Below are positions 55,628 to 64,000 of a DNA stretch of 64,000 nucleotides, piece after piece. This DNA comes from Gammaproteobacteria bacterium (GTDB lineage: Bacteria > Pseudomonadota > Gammaproteobacteria > Eutrophobiales > Eutrophobiaceae). The notes beneath the pieces were generated by a model that saw only the letters and a program-made list of their open reading frames with translations, searched no databases and was not told the DNA's origin. How positions within the stretch are numbered: the stretch's first letter is position 1; each line of letters starts with the position of its first letter. The position numbers and the translations under genes were made by a program. Location of the stretch: contig JAJDUB010000014.1 in NCBI GenBank assembly GCA_022826885.1, positions 54,249 through 118,248 of the forward strand. The letters run 5' to 3'.

Positions 55628-57969
55628 CGGAAACAAGGGAACTCCCCGGCGCCGGCGCGGCGCTGCCCCATGAAAGCGCCCACCTGCACGTGAGCGGCGA
55701 AGCCGAATACGTGGATGATCAGCGGGAACCCAGGGGGATGTTGTTCGCCGCCATAGGCTGCAGCGAAAAAGCCCATGCCCGCATCAGGCATATCGATTTC
55801 TCGGACGTCCGGTCCTCGCCGGGGGTGGTGGAGATCATCACTGCGGAGGATATCCCCGGCGACAACAATCACGGCCCCATACTGGCGGATGATCCTGTAT
55901 TTGCCGACGGCCTGGTTGAATACGTGGGGCAGTCCGTATTTGTTGTCCTGGCCGATACGGTGAACAACGCCCGCAAGGCTGCGCGCCGGGCCAGGATTGA
56001 CTATGAGGAACTGCCGGCCGTCCTGGATATAGACAGCGCCATGGCGCAGCAATCCTTCGTGATCCCGTCGCAGACCATTGAGTGCGGCCGGCCGGAGCAG
56101 GCGATTGCCGGCTCGGCTCACCGGTTGCAGGGCCGTTTGCGGACTGGCGGCCAGGACCACTTCTACCTGGAAGGGCAGATCGCCGTTGCGTTTCCGCGGG
56201 AGGACGGCGCCATGCTGGTCCACGCCTCCACCCAGCACCCGACCGAGGTACAGCACCTCGTGGCCCACGCCCTGGGTAAATCTTCCAAGGATGTGGTGGT
56301 CGAATGCCGGCGCATGGGTGGCGGTTTCGGCGGCAAGGAAACCACTCCGGCCCTGTTCGCGGTGATTGCCGCAGTGGCCGCGTACAGGACCGGCAGGCCG
56401 GTAAAATTACGTGTCGATCGGGACGACGATATGACCATTACGGGCAAGCGCCATGGTTTTCGGATCGACTACAGTGTCGGCTTTGATGCGGGCGGAGTGA
56501 TTGAAGGCATCGACCTGGAGCTGGCTTCCGATTGCGGGCGTTCGGCTGACCTGTCCGGTCCCATTAACGTGCGCGCCATGTTCCACAGCGACAACTGCTA
56601 TTTCCTGGAACACGTGCGCATAACGTCCCACCGCTGCAAGACCCACAAGGCATCCAACGTGGCCTTCCGGGGTTTCGGAGGACCCCAGGGGATGATGGGG
56701 ATCGAGAATGTCATCGATGAAATTGCCCGTTTTCTGGATAAAGACCCGCTGGACGTGCGCAGAATCAACTTCTACGGGAAGACCGACAGGAACGTGACGC
56801 CGTACCGCATGACCGTGGAGGACAACATTATCCATGAACTGGTGGATGAGCTTGAAATAAAGTCCGATTACCGGGAAAGGCGCAAGGCAGTGCAGGCGTT
56901 CAATGATGGCGGCGGCATCCTCAGGCGAGGGATTGCCCTGACTCCGGTCAAGTTCGGGATTTCATTTACCGCGACGCACTACAACCAGGCCGGCGCCCTG
57001 CTGCACGTGTACCGCGACGGCAGCATCATGCTGAACCACGGCGGCACCGAGATGGGGCAGGGGTTGTACACCAAGGTCGCCCAGGTTATTGCCGAGGAGT
57101 TCCAGGTCGGCCGGGACCGGATAAAATGCACCGCGGCCAACACCGGGAAGGTGCCGAACACCTCCGCAACCGCCGCCTCGTCCGGCAGTGATCTCAACGG
57201 TATGGCGGCCAGGGCGGCTGCCATGGTAATCAGGCAGCGTCTGACCGGGTTTGCAGCGCAACACTATGGCGTGGATGAGGAGCAGGTGCGTTTTACCCCG
57301 GCAGGCGTACAGGTGGGTGAAGACCTGGTCGATTTTGCCGAGTTGACCGACCGGGCTTACCTGGCGCGTATTTCCCTGTCCGCGACCGGCTTTTACCGCA
57401 CCCCGAAAATAAATTATGACGCGCAGACATTGACCGGCCGCCCGTTTTTCTATTTCGCCTACGGCGCGGCGGTGACCGAGGTGCTGCTGGATACCCTGAC
57501 CGGTGAGCACAGGATAGTGCGGGTGGACATCCTGCACGATGCAGGAGAGTCGTTGAACCCGGCCATCGATATGGGACAGGTGGAAGGCGGTTTCCTGCAA
57601 GGGGCAGGCTGGCTGACCGGTGAGGAGTTGTGCTGGGACCCTGCGGGCAGGCTCATGACCCATGCCCCGTCCACCTATAAAATTCCTACCGGCGCTGACT
57701 GGCCGCAGGAATATAACGTGGAACTGATCGATTGGGGCAGGAACCGGGAAGAGACGATCTACCGCTCCAAGGCGGTGGGCGAACCACCCCTGATGCTGGC
57801 GATATCGGTATTTCACGCGCTGAAAGACGCCATCGCCTCCGTGCGCGGCGCAGGCTTCAGCCCGGTGTTGCACGCGCCAGCCACTCCGGAGCAGGTATTG
57901 AACAGTATTGAAGAGCTGTTGCAGCGAACGTCAAAAGCCGCCAATGGCAAGCGCCGGGCGGCTGCATGA
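55615..57969 (+). CDS. xdhB: Xanthine dehydrogenase large subunit (molybdopterin-binding)
   Basis: XdhB carries the molybdenum cofactor and the purine site. The 784-residue protein has the conserved GQDHFYLEGQIAVAFPREDG, the Moco-binding RMGGGFGGKE, the NVAFRGFGGPQGM loop and MNHGGTEMGQGLYTKV. The catalytic Glu lies in KAVGEPPLMLAISVFHA. The active-site residues expected for purine hydroxylation are therefore present. The start at 55615 has GAGG upstream; ATG 55624 in an ATGA overlap is an alternative. xdhC overlaps its end by 4 bp. Confidence 0.95.
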   Translation: MGTMTETRELPGAGAALPHESAHLHVSGEAEYVDDQREPRGMLFAAIGCSEKAHARIRHIDFSDVRSSPGVVEIITAEDIPGDNNHGPILADDPVFADGLVEYVGQSVFVVLADTVNNARKAARRARIDYEELPAVLDIDSAMAQQSFVIPSQTIECGRPEQAIAGSAHRLQGRLRTGGQDHFYLEGQIAVAFPREDGAMLVHASTQHPTEVQHLVAHALGKSSKDVVVECRRMGGGFGGKETTPALFAVIAAVAAYRTGRPVKLRVDRDDDMTITGKRHGFRIDYSVGFDAGGVIEGIDLELASDCGRSADLSGPINVRAMFHSDNCYFLEHVRITSHRCKTHKASNVAFRGFGGPQGMMGIENVIDEIARFLDKDPLDVRRINFYGKTDRNVTPYRMTVEDNIIHELVDELEIKSDYRERRKAVQAFNDGGGILRRGIALTPVKFGISFTATHYNQAGALLHVYRDGSIMLNHGGTEMGQGLYTKVAQVIAEEFQVGRDRIKCTAANTGKVPNTSATAASSGSDLNGMAARAAAMVIRQRLTGFAAQHYGVDEEQVRFTPAGVQVGEDLVDFAELTDRAYLARISLSATGFYRTPKINYDAQTLTGRPFFYFAYGAAVTEVLLDTLTGEHRIVRVDILHDAGESLNPAIDMGQVEGGFLQGAGWLTGEELCWDPAGRLMTHAPSTYKIPTGADWPQEYNVELIDWGRNREETIYRSKAVGEPPLMLAISVFHALKDAIASVRGAGFSPVLHAPATPEQVLNSIEELLQRTSKAANGKRRAAA

Positions 57970-59153
57970 ACCGCTGTTTTTCGGTGTTGCAGGATGTTGT
58001 ATCCCGGGGTGATCCGTGCGTGCTGGTGACGGTCGCGCATATTGCCGGGTCCGCCCCGCGGGAACCGGGCGCCCGGATGATTGTGACCGCGACGGAAGTG
58101 ATGGGCACTATCGGCGGCGGTAATCTCGAATTTGAAGCCGTGCGCATCTCCCGGGAACGCCTGGCTGACGTATCGGATACGGGCGCGCAACGCCATCTCG
58201 AACTGTTTCCCCTGGGCCCCATGCTGCAACAGTGCTGCGGCGGCGCGGTGTTCCTGCATTTTGAGGTGTTGACAAACGGCCAGTCCGACTGGCTGGACTC
58301 TGCCGCCAGGATTGAACTAAACAACACCTGCGCATTGCTGGTATGCCGCACCTCATCCTCGTCATTCCCCGGGATTGAACAAAACAACCCCCGCCCGCGG
58401 CCGGTAAGCCACACTTCATCGTCGTCATTCCCGCGCAGGCGGGAATCCAGTGAAACACTTCCCGCTGAAAGCGGACATTATCCCGGTAAAATGCTCTTCA
58501 CCGAAACCGGCGCCACCGGCAGCCTGGGCGATAAACACCTTGATGAACTCGCCGCGCGCAAGGCGCATGAACTCCTGTCCGCTGCCGGTACGCCGGAATC
58601 GGCCATGTTGCATTCACTGATCGAGACGCAATCAACCTTGCCCGACACTTCGGACGCGCTGTTTTTCGAAATGATCTCGCCCAGCAGGTTCCAGGTCGCG
58701 TTGTTCGGCGCCGGACACGTCGGCAGCGCCCTGGTGAATATCCTGGCCGGCACATCAGACTGCCGCATTACCTGGGTTGACAGCCGCGCCGGGCAGTTTC
58801 CGCCGGAATTGCCGTCCAACGTGGAGGCCCGGCTCAGCGACAACCCGGTCGCAGAGGTGGAGGACCTTTCGGAACAGGCATATTGCCTTGTCATGACCCA
58901 CGACCACCAGCTTGACCAGGATTTGTGTGAAGCCCTGTTGCGCCGTAATGACTTTGCTTTCCTCGGGCTGATCGGTTCGGCAACCAAACAGCGCCGCTTT
59001 TCGCAAAGACTGCGGGAGAAGGGCATAAGCGAACAGCAACTGGAGCGGCTGACCTGCCCCATCGGCATCCCCGGCATTGAATCAAAGGAACCCGGCGTCA
59101 TCGCCGTTTCCGTTGCCACCCAGTTGCTGCAACTCCAGTCCGCGGACGGATAA
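57966..59153 (+). CDS. xdhC: Xanthine dehydrogenase maturation factor XdhC with repeat-derived insertion
   Basis: XdhC binds and inserts the sulfurated molybdenum cofactor into XdhB. The N-terminal XdhC_CoxI part has REPGARMIVTATEVMGTIGG and LQQCCGGAVFLH. The C-terminal Rossmann domain has VALFGAGHVGSALVNIL and TWVDSRAGQFPPELP. At 395 residues it is longer than usual. The extra length lies at about residues 115-165, where two 21-residue copies ending in TSSSSFP are followed by a palindrome-encoded RRRESS. This insertion is in frame between the two domains and is likely a flexible linker. The 4-bp overlap with xdhB supports co-translation. Confidence 0.9.
   Translation: MNRCFSVLQDVVSRGDPCVLVTVAHIAGSAPREPGARMIVTATEVMGTIGGGNLEFEAVRISRERLADVSDTGAQRHLELFPLGPMLQQCCGGAVFLHFEVLTNGQSDWLDSAARIELNNTCALLVCRTSSSSFPGIEQNNPRPRPVSHTSSSSFPRRRESSETLPAESGHYPGKMLFTETGATGSLGDKHLDELAARKAHELLSAAGTPESAMLHSLIETQSTLPDTSDALFFEMISPSRFQVALFGAGHVGSALVNILAGTSDCRITWVDSRAGQFPPELPSNVEARLSDNPVAEVEDLSEQAYCLVMTHDHQLDQDLCEALLRRNDFAFLGLIGSATKQRRFSQRLREKGISEQQLERLTCPIGIPGIESKEPGVIAVSVATQLLQLQSADG
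58308..58433. repeat. 63-bp tandem direct repeat inside xdhC (two copies)
   Basis: The two units (58308-58370 and 58371-58433) are exactly 63 bp long and read as similar 21-residue peptides, each ending TSSSSFP with a shared IE.NN start. The outer thirds are nearly identical and the middle differs. The second unit ends in the palindrome at 58427-58446. Confidence 0.8.
58427..58446. repeat. 20-bp palindrome ATTCCCGC/GCGGGAAT inside xdhC
   Basis: Perfect 8-bp arms flank GCAG. The surrounding form is the common proteobacterial ATTCCCGC-N4-GCGGGAAT class, similar to the dRS3-like repeats. In frame it reads FPRRRE. Confidence 0.8.
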
Positions 59154-60371
59154 ATGATGGAAGCGTACATCCTCGAATGGCTGAACCTGTTGTTGCGCTG
59201 GGCGCACCTGATCGTGGGTATCGCCTGGATCGGTTCCTCGTTTTATTTCGTCTGGCTGGATCTGAATCTTAACGTCCCGCCCCGGGACCCGGAAGACGAG
59301 GGGGTGGCCGGCGACTTGTGGGCAGTGCACGGCGGCGGTTTTTACCATGCGCAAAAGTACAAGGTCGCTCCCGGCGAGTTGCCCAAGCCGCTGCACTGGT
59401 TCAAGTGGGAGGCATACACCACCTGGTTGACGGGCTTTGCCCTGCTGGTACTGATGTATTACGTCAATGCCGACATCTACCTGGTCGATAAAGCTGTCGC
59501 CGACATAACGGGAGCCATGGCTGTCTGGATCAGTCTGGGTTTCATCCTGGCGTCCTGGATCATCTATGATCTTTTATGCAGGACCGGTTGGAATGACGTC
59601 TGGATTGGGCTGGCCGGGTTCCTGTTCCTGGTTGCCGCGATTTATTTCATTTCGCACCTGTTCAGCGGACGCGGCGCTTATATCCAGATCGGTTCCATGC
59701 TGGGCACCATCATGGTCGCCAATGTATTGATGGTCATCATCCCGGGGCAGCGTGAACTGGTGCAGGCAAAGCAGCGCGGCGAAGAACCGGACCCGTTGCC
59801 GGGGATCAGGGCCAACCAACGTTCGGTGCATAACAATTATCTTACGCTGCCGGTGCTGTTCGTCATGCTCAGTCACCACTATCCCATGACCTACGGCCAT
59901 GAATACGGCTGGTTGCTGCTTATCGCCATCTTCAGCGCGGGCGTGCTGATCCGGCATTTCTTCAACCTGCGTAACCAGGGGAGAGCAGCGCCCGTCCTGA
60001 TTGTTATCGCCCTGCTTATACTCATCCTTGCAGCGTTCATCGCCGCCCTGAAATCCAGGGCCATCCCTGACCGGGAAGCGGCAACATCCTCTGCGCAACC
60101 CGTCGAACCTGTTTCGTTCTCACAACTGCAGCACGTGATCGTGCAGCGCTGCAATATCTGCCATTCCGCTGAACCGGACCACCCCACCGCGCCAGTAGCG
60201 CCCAACGGTGTAATGTTCGACACTCCCGAACAAATCCGGCAATGGGCCCAGCGCATTCATGACAGGACCGTCAGCAACAGGACCATGCCCCTGGCGAACC
60301 TGACGCAGATGACCGATGAAGAGCGCCGACTGGTTGATCGGTGGTATATGGCGGGCGCCGGTGTGGAATAG
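59154..60371 (+). CDS. puuD: Membrane urate hydroxylase PuuD with C-terminal cytochrome c domain
   Basis: PuuD oxidises urate to 5-hydroxyisourate and passes electrons toward a c-type cytochrome. The 405-residue protein has about 8-9 membrane helices at the N-terminus (LLLRWAHLIVGIAWIGSSFY, FVWLDLNLNVPP, GGGFYHAQKYKVAPGELP). The family's urate-oxidase domain is followed at about residue 330 by a cytochrome c domain with the heme motif CNICHS and an axial Met in RTMPLANLTQMTDEER. It replaces soluble uricase in bacteria. It begins directly after the xdhC stop. Together with uraH it accounts for urate oxidation in this operon. Confidence 0.94.
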   Translation: MMEAYILEWLNLLLRWAHLIVGIAWIGSSFYFVWLDLNLNVPPRDPEDEGVAGDLWAVHGGGFYHAQKYKVAPGELPKPLHWFKWEAYTTWLTGFALLVLMYYVNADIYLVDKAVADITGAMAVWISLGFILASWIIYDLLCRTGWNDVWIGLAGFLFLVAAIYFISHLFSGRGAYIQIGSMLGTIMVANVLMVIIPGQRELVQAKQRGEEPDPLPGIRANQRSVHNNYLTLPVLFVMLSHHYPMTYGHEYGWLLLIAIFSAGVLIRHFFNLRNQGRAAPVLIVIALLILILAAFIAALKSRAIPDREAATSSAQPVEPVSFSQLQHVIVQRCNICHSAEPDHPTAPVAPNGVMFDTPEQIRQWAQRIHDRTVSNRTMPLANLTQMTDEERRLVDRWYMAGAGVE

Positions 60372-60400
60372 CCACCCGAAGGTATAGCGTACCGAAAAGC

Positions 60401-60455
60401 ACAGGACACCCAAGAAAAACACAGGACACCCAGGTAAATTGTATGGGTGTCCTGT
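60401..60455. repeat. Three-copy ACAGGACACCCA repeat, one pair as an inverted repeat
   Basis: The 12-bp word occurs at 60401-60412 and 60421-60432 as a direct repeat. Its exact complement TGGGTGTCCTGT occurs at 60444-60455. The inner pair makes a 12-bp stem with an 11-nt loop, followed by a T/A-rich run. It lies between the convergent puuD and GuaB-like genes and may act as their terminator. Confidence 0.75.
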
Positions 60456-60485
60456 AAAAATGCTGTAAAAATGACGGTTATTGAA

Positions 60486-61952
60486 TCAGCGTTCGTAGGA
60501 CTCCCGACGGGAGGATTCGGACAGGGGGATCAGGTATTTTTCCGGGTTATTGAGTATCTTTGCGCGCGCTGCCTGAAGCGTGGCTTCGCCGGCGTAGCTG
60601 ACGGATGAACGCAGGTGGCCGCGGACACGGTGCAGGATGTCATTGACGCTGCCTTTGTAGGGTACCTGTATTTCCTGGCCTTCGGGCGGGGTATCGAGCG
60701 CGGCGTCGGTGGCTTCCGCGTTATCCGGGTCATAGAGTGATTCCAGCACCGCTTCCGGTGAGGTCATGCCACGGTAAATCTTCTTTTTGGTATGGGTGAC
60801 GGGGTCTTCGATGACCCTACCGGGCGCTTCGTCGGTGCCGGACAGTGCGCTGCCCAGCATGACCGTGGTTGCGCCGCACACCAGGGCGAGAAAGATATCC
60901 TTGTCCGTCTTGATGCCGCCATCGGCCATGATGGGAATTGAGTCGCCCAGCGCCTCCCAGGTTTCGCGGATCGCCTGCAACTGCGGTACGCCGGCTGCGG
61001 TTTCCAGCCGGGTACGGCAACCGCGTCCCGGTCCCACGCCCACCTTGACCGCGTCCGCGCCGATATCCCGCATGAAGCGCGCGCCCTCGGCGGTGGCTAC
61101 ATTGCCGCACACCAGCGGCACGTCGCCGAAACGGCCGCGGAATTTACTGACGGCCTCTTCCATCACCATGGAATGACCGTGGGCAATGTCGATGAACAGG
61201 CAATCAACCCCGGCTTCCAGCAATGCCGCGGAACGGTCCAGGTAGTCGCCCCGTGCGCCTATGGCAGCGGCCACCAGCAGGTGGCCGTTGTCATCCTTGC
61301 TGGAGTAGGGACGTTCCCGCAGGGAAAAGATGTCGCGCCGGGTGATCAACCCGCGTATGTGCCGCTCGTTATCGACCAGCGGCAGGCGCTCGATGCGATG
61401 TTCGAACAGGATCTTCGAGGCCTGTTCGATGGAAATACCCGGTTTGTCGACAACCAGCCGGTCGAAAGGAGTCATGAAGTGCTCCACAGGCTGGTCATCG
61501 TGATCACTGTTCCAGGGCATATCCCGTTGCGACAGCAGCCCGGCCAGGATGTTGCTGCCGGGTTCCGTCTCGATCAGGATGCCGGTAATCGAATGGTTAT
61601 GGGCGAAGTTCCTGGCCTGCTTAATGGTAGTGCCCAGGGGCAGGCACAAGGGTTGGTTGATGACAGCGCTCTGGCTGCGTTTTATCTGCGCTACCTTGCG
61701 CGCCTGCCTCTCGATAGTCATGGCGCGGTGGATCACGCCTATGCCGCCTTCCATCGCCATGGCCCTGGCCATGTCCGCGCCGGTTACGCTGTCCATATTG
61801 GACGAGACGATGGGCAACTCCAGGGAGATGCGGTCGGTCAGGACAGTAGCCAGGCTGATGTCCCGGCGCGAGCCCGTCATCCCTTTTTGCGGGCGGAACA
61901 GGAAGTCGTCGAAGGTTTTTCCGACCCAGAAAGCAGTATTTTCAGTTGTCAT
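60486..61952 (-). CDS. IMP dehydrogenase/GMP reductase-like protein with CBS domains (GuaB1-like)
   Basis: This protein of about 488 residues has a TIM barrel interrupted at about 95-220 by two CBS domains (LLSQRDMPWNSDHDD, RHIRGLITRRDIF). The catalytic Cys loop is GVGPGRGCRTRLETA with Cys312, where typical IMPDH has GPGSICTTR; the Cys and following Thr are kept. The mobile flap does not show the Arg-Tyr pair of true IMPDH, and reads SLYDPDNAEATDAALD instead. The layout resembles GuaB1-type proteins described as GMP reductases in actinobacteria, so conversion of GMP to IMP is more likely than IMP oxidation. A second, canonical guaB would be expected elsewhere. The start is ATG 61952, with no clear ribosome site. 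Confidence 0.82.
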   Translation of the reverse strand: MTTENTAFWVGKTFDDFLFRPQKGMTGSRRDISLATVLTDRISLELPIVSSNMDSVTGADMARAMAMEGGIGVIHRAMTIERQARKVAQIKRSQSAVINQPLCLPLGTTIKQARNFAHNHSITGILIETEPGSNILAGLLSQRDMPWNSDHDDQPVEHFMTPFDRLVVDKPGISIEQASKILFEHRIERLPLVDNERHIRGLITRRDIFSLRERPYSSKDDNGHLLVAAAIGARGDYLDRSAALLEAGVDCLFIDIAHGHSMVMEEAVSKFRGRFGDVPLVCGNVATAEGARFMRDIGADAVKVGVGPGRGCRTRLETAAGVPQLQAIRETWEALGDSIPIMADGGIKTDKDIFLALVCGATTVMLGSALSGTDEAPGRVIEDPVTHTKKKIYRGMTSPEAVLESLYDPDNAEATDAALDTPPEGQEIQVPYKGSVNDILHRVRGHLRSSVSYAGEATLQAARAKILNNPEKYLIPLSESSRRESYER

Positions 61953-62089
61953 GAAGAAATCAGGAGATTGAATGGCGCTGTTATGCTGATTTGATGCATT
62001 TTTCAGAAAAACGGCAGACAATTTATCAAGTTACGCAGGGATGTTCAAGAGCAGTGGAATGCAGGGCCGCGAAATGCAACACAGGCTTT

Positions 62090-62111
62090 TCCGGCGTATG
62101 CCGGATATAAT
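62090..62111. promoter_or_regulatory. Dyad next to a TATAAT upstream of the second TonB receptor
   Basis: TCCGGC-GTAT-GCCGGA is a perfect 6-bp dyad, and TATAAT follows directly (62106-62111), 50 bp before the receptor ATG. A -35 hexamer is not evident. A regulator bound here would cover the promoter. Confidence 0.4.
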
Positions 62112-62161
62112 AGTTCATGAAGTGATATTATCTGTATCCGACGATGTGTGGCGATCAGAAT

Positions 62162-64000
62162 ATGAGTGAAGTGTTGCATAACAATAACGCACCCAGATTT
62201 GTATTGCTGTTGTTCATATTGATGGGGTTGCCCGTTGCCGGATTGGCCCAGGATGATGTCGTAGAGGAGCTCGTAGTCACCGGGTCCCACATCAAGGGCG
62301 CCCACGCAGATGCATCCTTGCCGGTTACCACCCTGACGCGGGATGACCTTGCTTACGAAGGCTCCCCCACGATAATCGAGCTCATCAAGAACCTTTCTTT
62401 CAGCCAGGGGGCGGACGGCGAGACCGACTTCTTCCAGGCCGGCGCCGGTCCCGACCGGGCAACCGCCAACCTGCGCGGGCTCGGGCCCAGCCGCACCCTG
62501 GTGCTGATCAACGGGCGCCGCAGCACCTGGTCGCCCCACGCCATCAGCGCCCAGGCACAATTGCTGGTGGACGTGAATATGCTGCCCTCGGTCGCCCTCG
62601 AGCGCGTCGAGATCCTGCGGGAAGGCGCTGCGTCCACCTACGGTTCCGACGCGATCGCCGGGGTGATGAACTATATCACCCGCAGCGACTTCTCCGGACT
62701 GGAGGTCTCGGCCGACTACAAGGGCATCGACGGTTCTGCCGGTGACACCGAGGCCGGCATCATCCTCGGTACCGACCTGCTGCAAAACCGCGCTCACGCC
62801 GTCAGTTCCTTCAGTTATATGAGGCGCAGCCAACTCGAACTCATCAAGCGCGACTGGGCCGTGTTGCCCTACGAGGAGAGTCCTTTAGGCGGCTGGTCCA
62901 GTATCGGCAGGCCGGCGGTCGTGGTGCCGCTGGACCGCTGGAAGGCCGCGCCCGTGGGTGGTTTCACGGGGATGCTGGCCAGCGGCATCGTCGATCCCAA
63001 CTGTGAAAAACTTGGCGGGAACCGCACCAACAAGGGCGTGCTGGGCAATACGGACGGCGGTTTCTGCCATTTCCAGTATACCCCGTTCTTCAACCTGACC
63101 GAGAAAACGGAGCGCTGGCAGTGGTTCACGGAACTCTCCCTGGACCTGAATGATTCAACTACGCTGTCCGGTGAGTTTCTCATGACGGACAGCCGCGCAC
63201 CCTCGACGCATGTCTCACCGTCTTTTCCACCCAACCGGCTGGTGGATGAAACCCGGACCATACGCGCCAACAATCCCGGCCTGGTGGATATGGCCGGCAA
63301 GTATCCGCACCTGTACGGCGATTACGCCTGGTGTGACCGGGATTTCTGCCGCTGGACCGGGGACCCGGAACAGACCGCGGCCGGTATTCCGCCGGCCTGG
63401 CAGGAAACGGCCTGGTTCTTCGGCCGTTCCTACGGCCAGGACGGCCCGCTACGCGGCATCGGTTCGCAGACCGAATTGTGGCGGGCAAACCTGGCCCTGG
63501 AGGGTTCATTGGCTGATTACGACTGGAGTCTGGCGGCTACGTATTCCAGGTCGAAGCGGCGATTTGATGCGGGCGATACGATGGGATACCGGGATGCCCG
63601 GGCGCGCCAGGGTCTGGGCGGTTCGGAGTGCGAACAACTGGTGCCCAACCAGTATGACGGAAACGGCAGGCTGTTTTTTCCCTTGGAAACGCTCATGACT
63701 CATGCTGGTCAGGGACCTTGCCGCTACTGGATACCGTTTTCCAATTCAATGCCGGGTTCGCACCCCAATGTTCCCAACGGTCTTGCAGAGAACCCCGACT
63801 ATAATCCGGCGTTGAACAACCAGGATATCTTCGACTACATGGTGAACGACGATTATGGTAACAGCGGCAAAACCTCACTGCTGGTGCTGGATGCCGTATT
63901 CTCCGGCATCCTGCCCTGGTGGACTCTACCGGGCGGCGATCTGAACTTTGCCGCCGGGTTCCAGTGGCGCAGCGAAACCTATAAGACCACTCCCCTTGCA
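62162..64000 (+). CDS. TonB-dependent receptor, 3' end cut by window edge
   Basis: This outer-membrane receptor stays open for 613 codons to the right edge. The N-terminus is a signal peptide (FVLLLFILMGLPVAGLAQ) followed by the TonB box EELVVTGSHIKG. The plug has NLRGLGPSRTLVLINGRRS and RVEILREGAASTYGSDAIAG, and the barrel begins at about residue 185. The IKGAHADASLPVT and GPSRTLVLINGRR segments are typical of the large receptors of sphingomonad-like and marine Gammaproteobacteria that import sugars, peptides or siderophores; substrate unknown. Many Cys residues in the loops (CEKLGG, CDRDFCRW, SECEQL) suggest surface disulfides. It is divergent from the GuaB-like gene across about 209 bp. 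Confidence 0.9.
   Translation, partial: MSEVLHNNNAPRFVLLLFILMGLPVAGLAQDDVVEELVVTGSHIKGAHADASLPVTTLTRDDLAYEGSPTIIELIKNLSFSQGADGETDFFQAGAGPDRATANLRGLGPSRTLVLINGRRSTWSPHAISAQAQLLVDVNMLPSVALERVEILREGAASTYGSDAIAGVMNYITRSDFSGLEVSADYKGIDGSAGDTEAGIILGTDLLQNRAHAVSSFSYMRRSQLELIKRDWAVLPYEESPLGGWSSIGRPAVVVPLDRWKAAPVGGFTGMLASGIVDPNCEKLGGNRTNKGVLGNTDGGFCHFQYTPFFNLTEKTERWQWFTELSLDLNDSTTLSGEFLMTDSRAPSTHVSPSFPPNRLVDETRTIRANNPGLVDMAGKYPHLYGDYAWCDRDFCRWTGDPEQTAAGIPPAWQETAWFFGRSYGQDGPLRGIGSQTELWRANLALEGSLADYDWSLAATYSRSKRRFDAGDTMGYRDARARQGLGGSECEQLVPNQYDGNGRLFFPLETLMTHAGQGPCRYWIPFSNSMPGSHPNVPNGLAENPDYNPALNNQDIFDYMVNDDYGNSGKTSLLVLDAVFSGILPWWTLPGGDLNFAAGFQWRSETYKTTPLA

Noticed and set aside
60401..60432. Possible CRISPR-like direct repeat
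   Set aside because: There are only two 12-bp copies with an 8-bp gap, plus an inverted copy. There are no spacers of CRISPR length and no cas genes.
62045..62833. Minus-strand frame over the start of the second TonB receptor
   Set aside because: The plus strand encodes a signal peptide, TonB box and plug domain in the same place.

Overview
The window reads as chromosomal DNA of a free-living, aerobic, heterotrophic Gammaproteobacterium, probably aquatic or marine. Reasons: the yjeF-tsaE-amidase-mutL-miaA-hfq block, the gmk-rpoZ-spoT-recG block, ClpS/ClpA, an assimilatory CysB/CysH sulfur system, two large TonB-dependent receptors and a TtpC-type ExbB-ExbD-TonB energising operon. The exact lineage cannot be fixed from sequence alone. 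Coding density is high and G+C looks moderately high. I saw no tRNA, rRNA, CRISPR array, prophage or complete insertion sequence.

Layout. 1-8.2 kb: an uptake and catabolism group (amidohydrolase cut by the left edge, cupin, Na+/solute symporter, aminotransferase, TonB receptor, small exported protein). 8.2-12.4 kb: a D-mannonate/KDG module (eda divergent from kdgK, an NSS-family transporter and manD). 12.4-18.9 kb: the conserved nnr-tsaE-amidase-mutL-miaA-hfq housekeeping run. 18.9-31.4 kb: mixed genes (MFS carrier, DODA-type dioxygenase, clpA/clpS, isocitrate lyase, Nudix, dapE with a hemerythrin, CPA2 antiporter, Crp/Fnr regulator, sugar-kinase-like phosphotransferase). 31.7-36.9 kb: the DUF3450-ExbB-ExbB-ExbD-TonB-TPR operon. 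36.9-46.3 kb: ETF-QO, a metallo-beta-lactamase-fold protein, a YdcH-like protein, TauE/SafE, cysB, cysH, an exported AlgH-like protein, a sulfurtransferase, birA, coaX and a stub of a SPOR-type membrane protein. 46.3-52.5 kb: ubiA, recG, spoT, rpoZ and gmk on the minus strand. 52.7-60.4 kb: a purine catabolic operon (adenine deaminase, 5-hydroxyisourate hydrolase, XdhA, XdhB, XdhC, PuuD). 60.5-62 kb: an IMPDH/GMP-reductase-like protein with CBS domains. 62.2 kb to the right edge: the N-terminal 613 codons of a second TonB receptor.

How the parts fit together. The TonB operon presumably energises outer-membrane receptors such as the two seen here. The purine operon accounts for adenine to hypoxanthine to xanthine to urate to 5-hydroxyisourate to OHCU, and the neighbouring CBS-containing protein could feed GMP back to IMP. 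ManD, KdgK and Eda give a complete route from D-mannonate to pyruvate and glyceraldehyde 3-phosphate.

The most unusual structural theme is a set of short palindromic (REP-like) repeats that have entered genes or gene ends. One lies in frame inside KDG kinase. A 63-bp tandem duplication plus a 20-bp palindrome lies in frame inside XdhC. Repeats supply the last residues and stop codon of TsaE and of the CPA2 antiporter, and a half-copy lies directly after the truncated SPOR-type gene. I did not find a clearly new multi-gene system; these repeats and their effect on proteins are the strongest unexplained signal.
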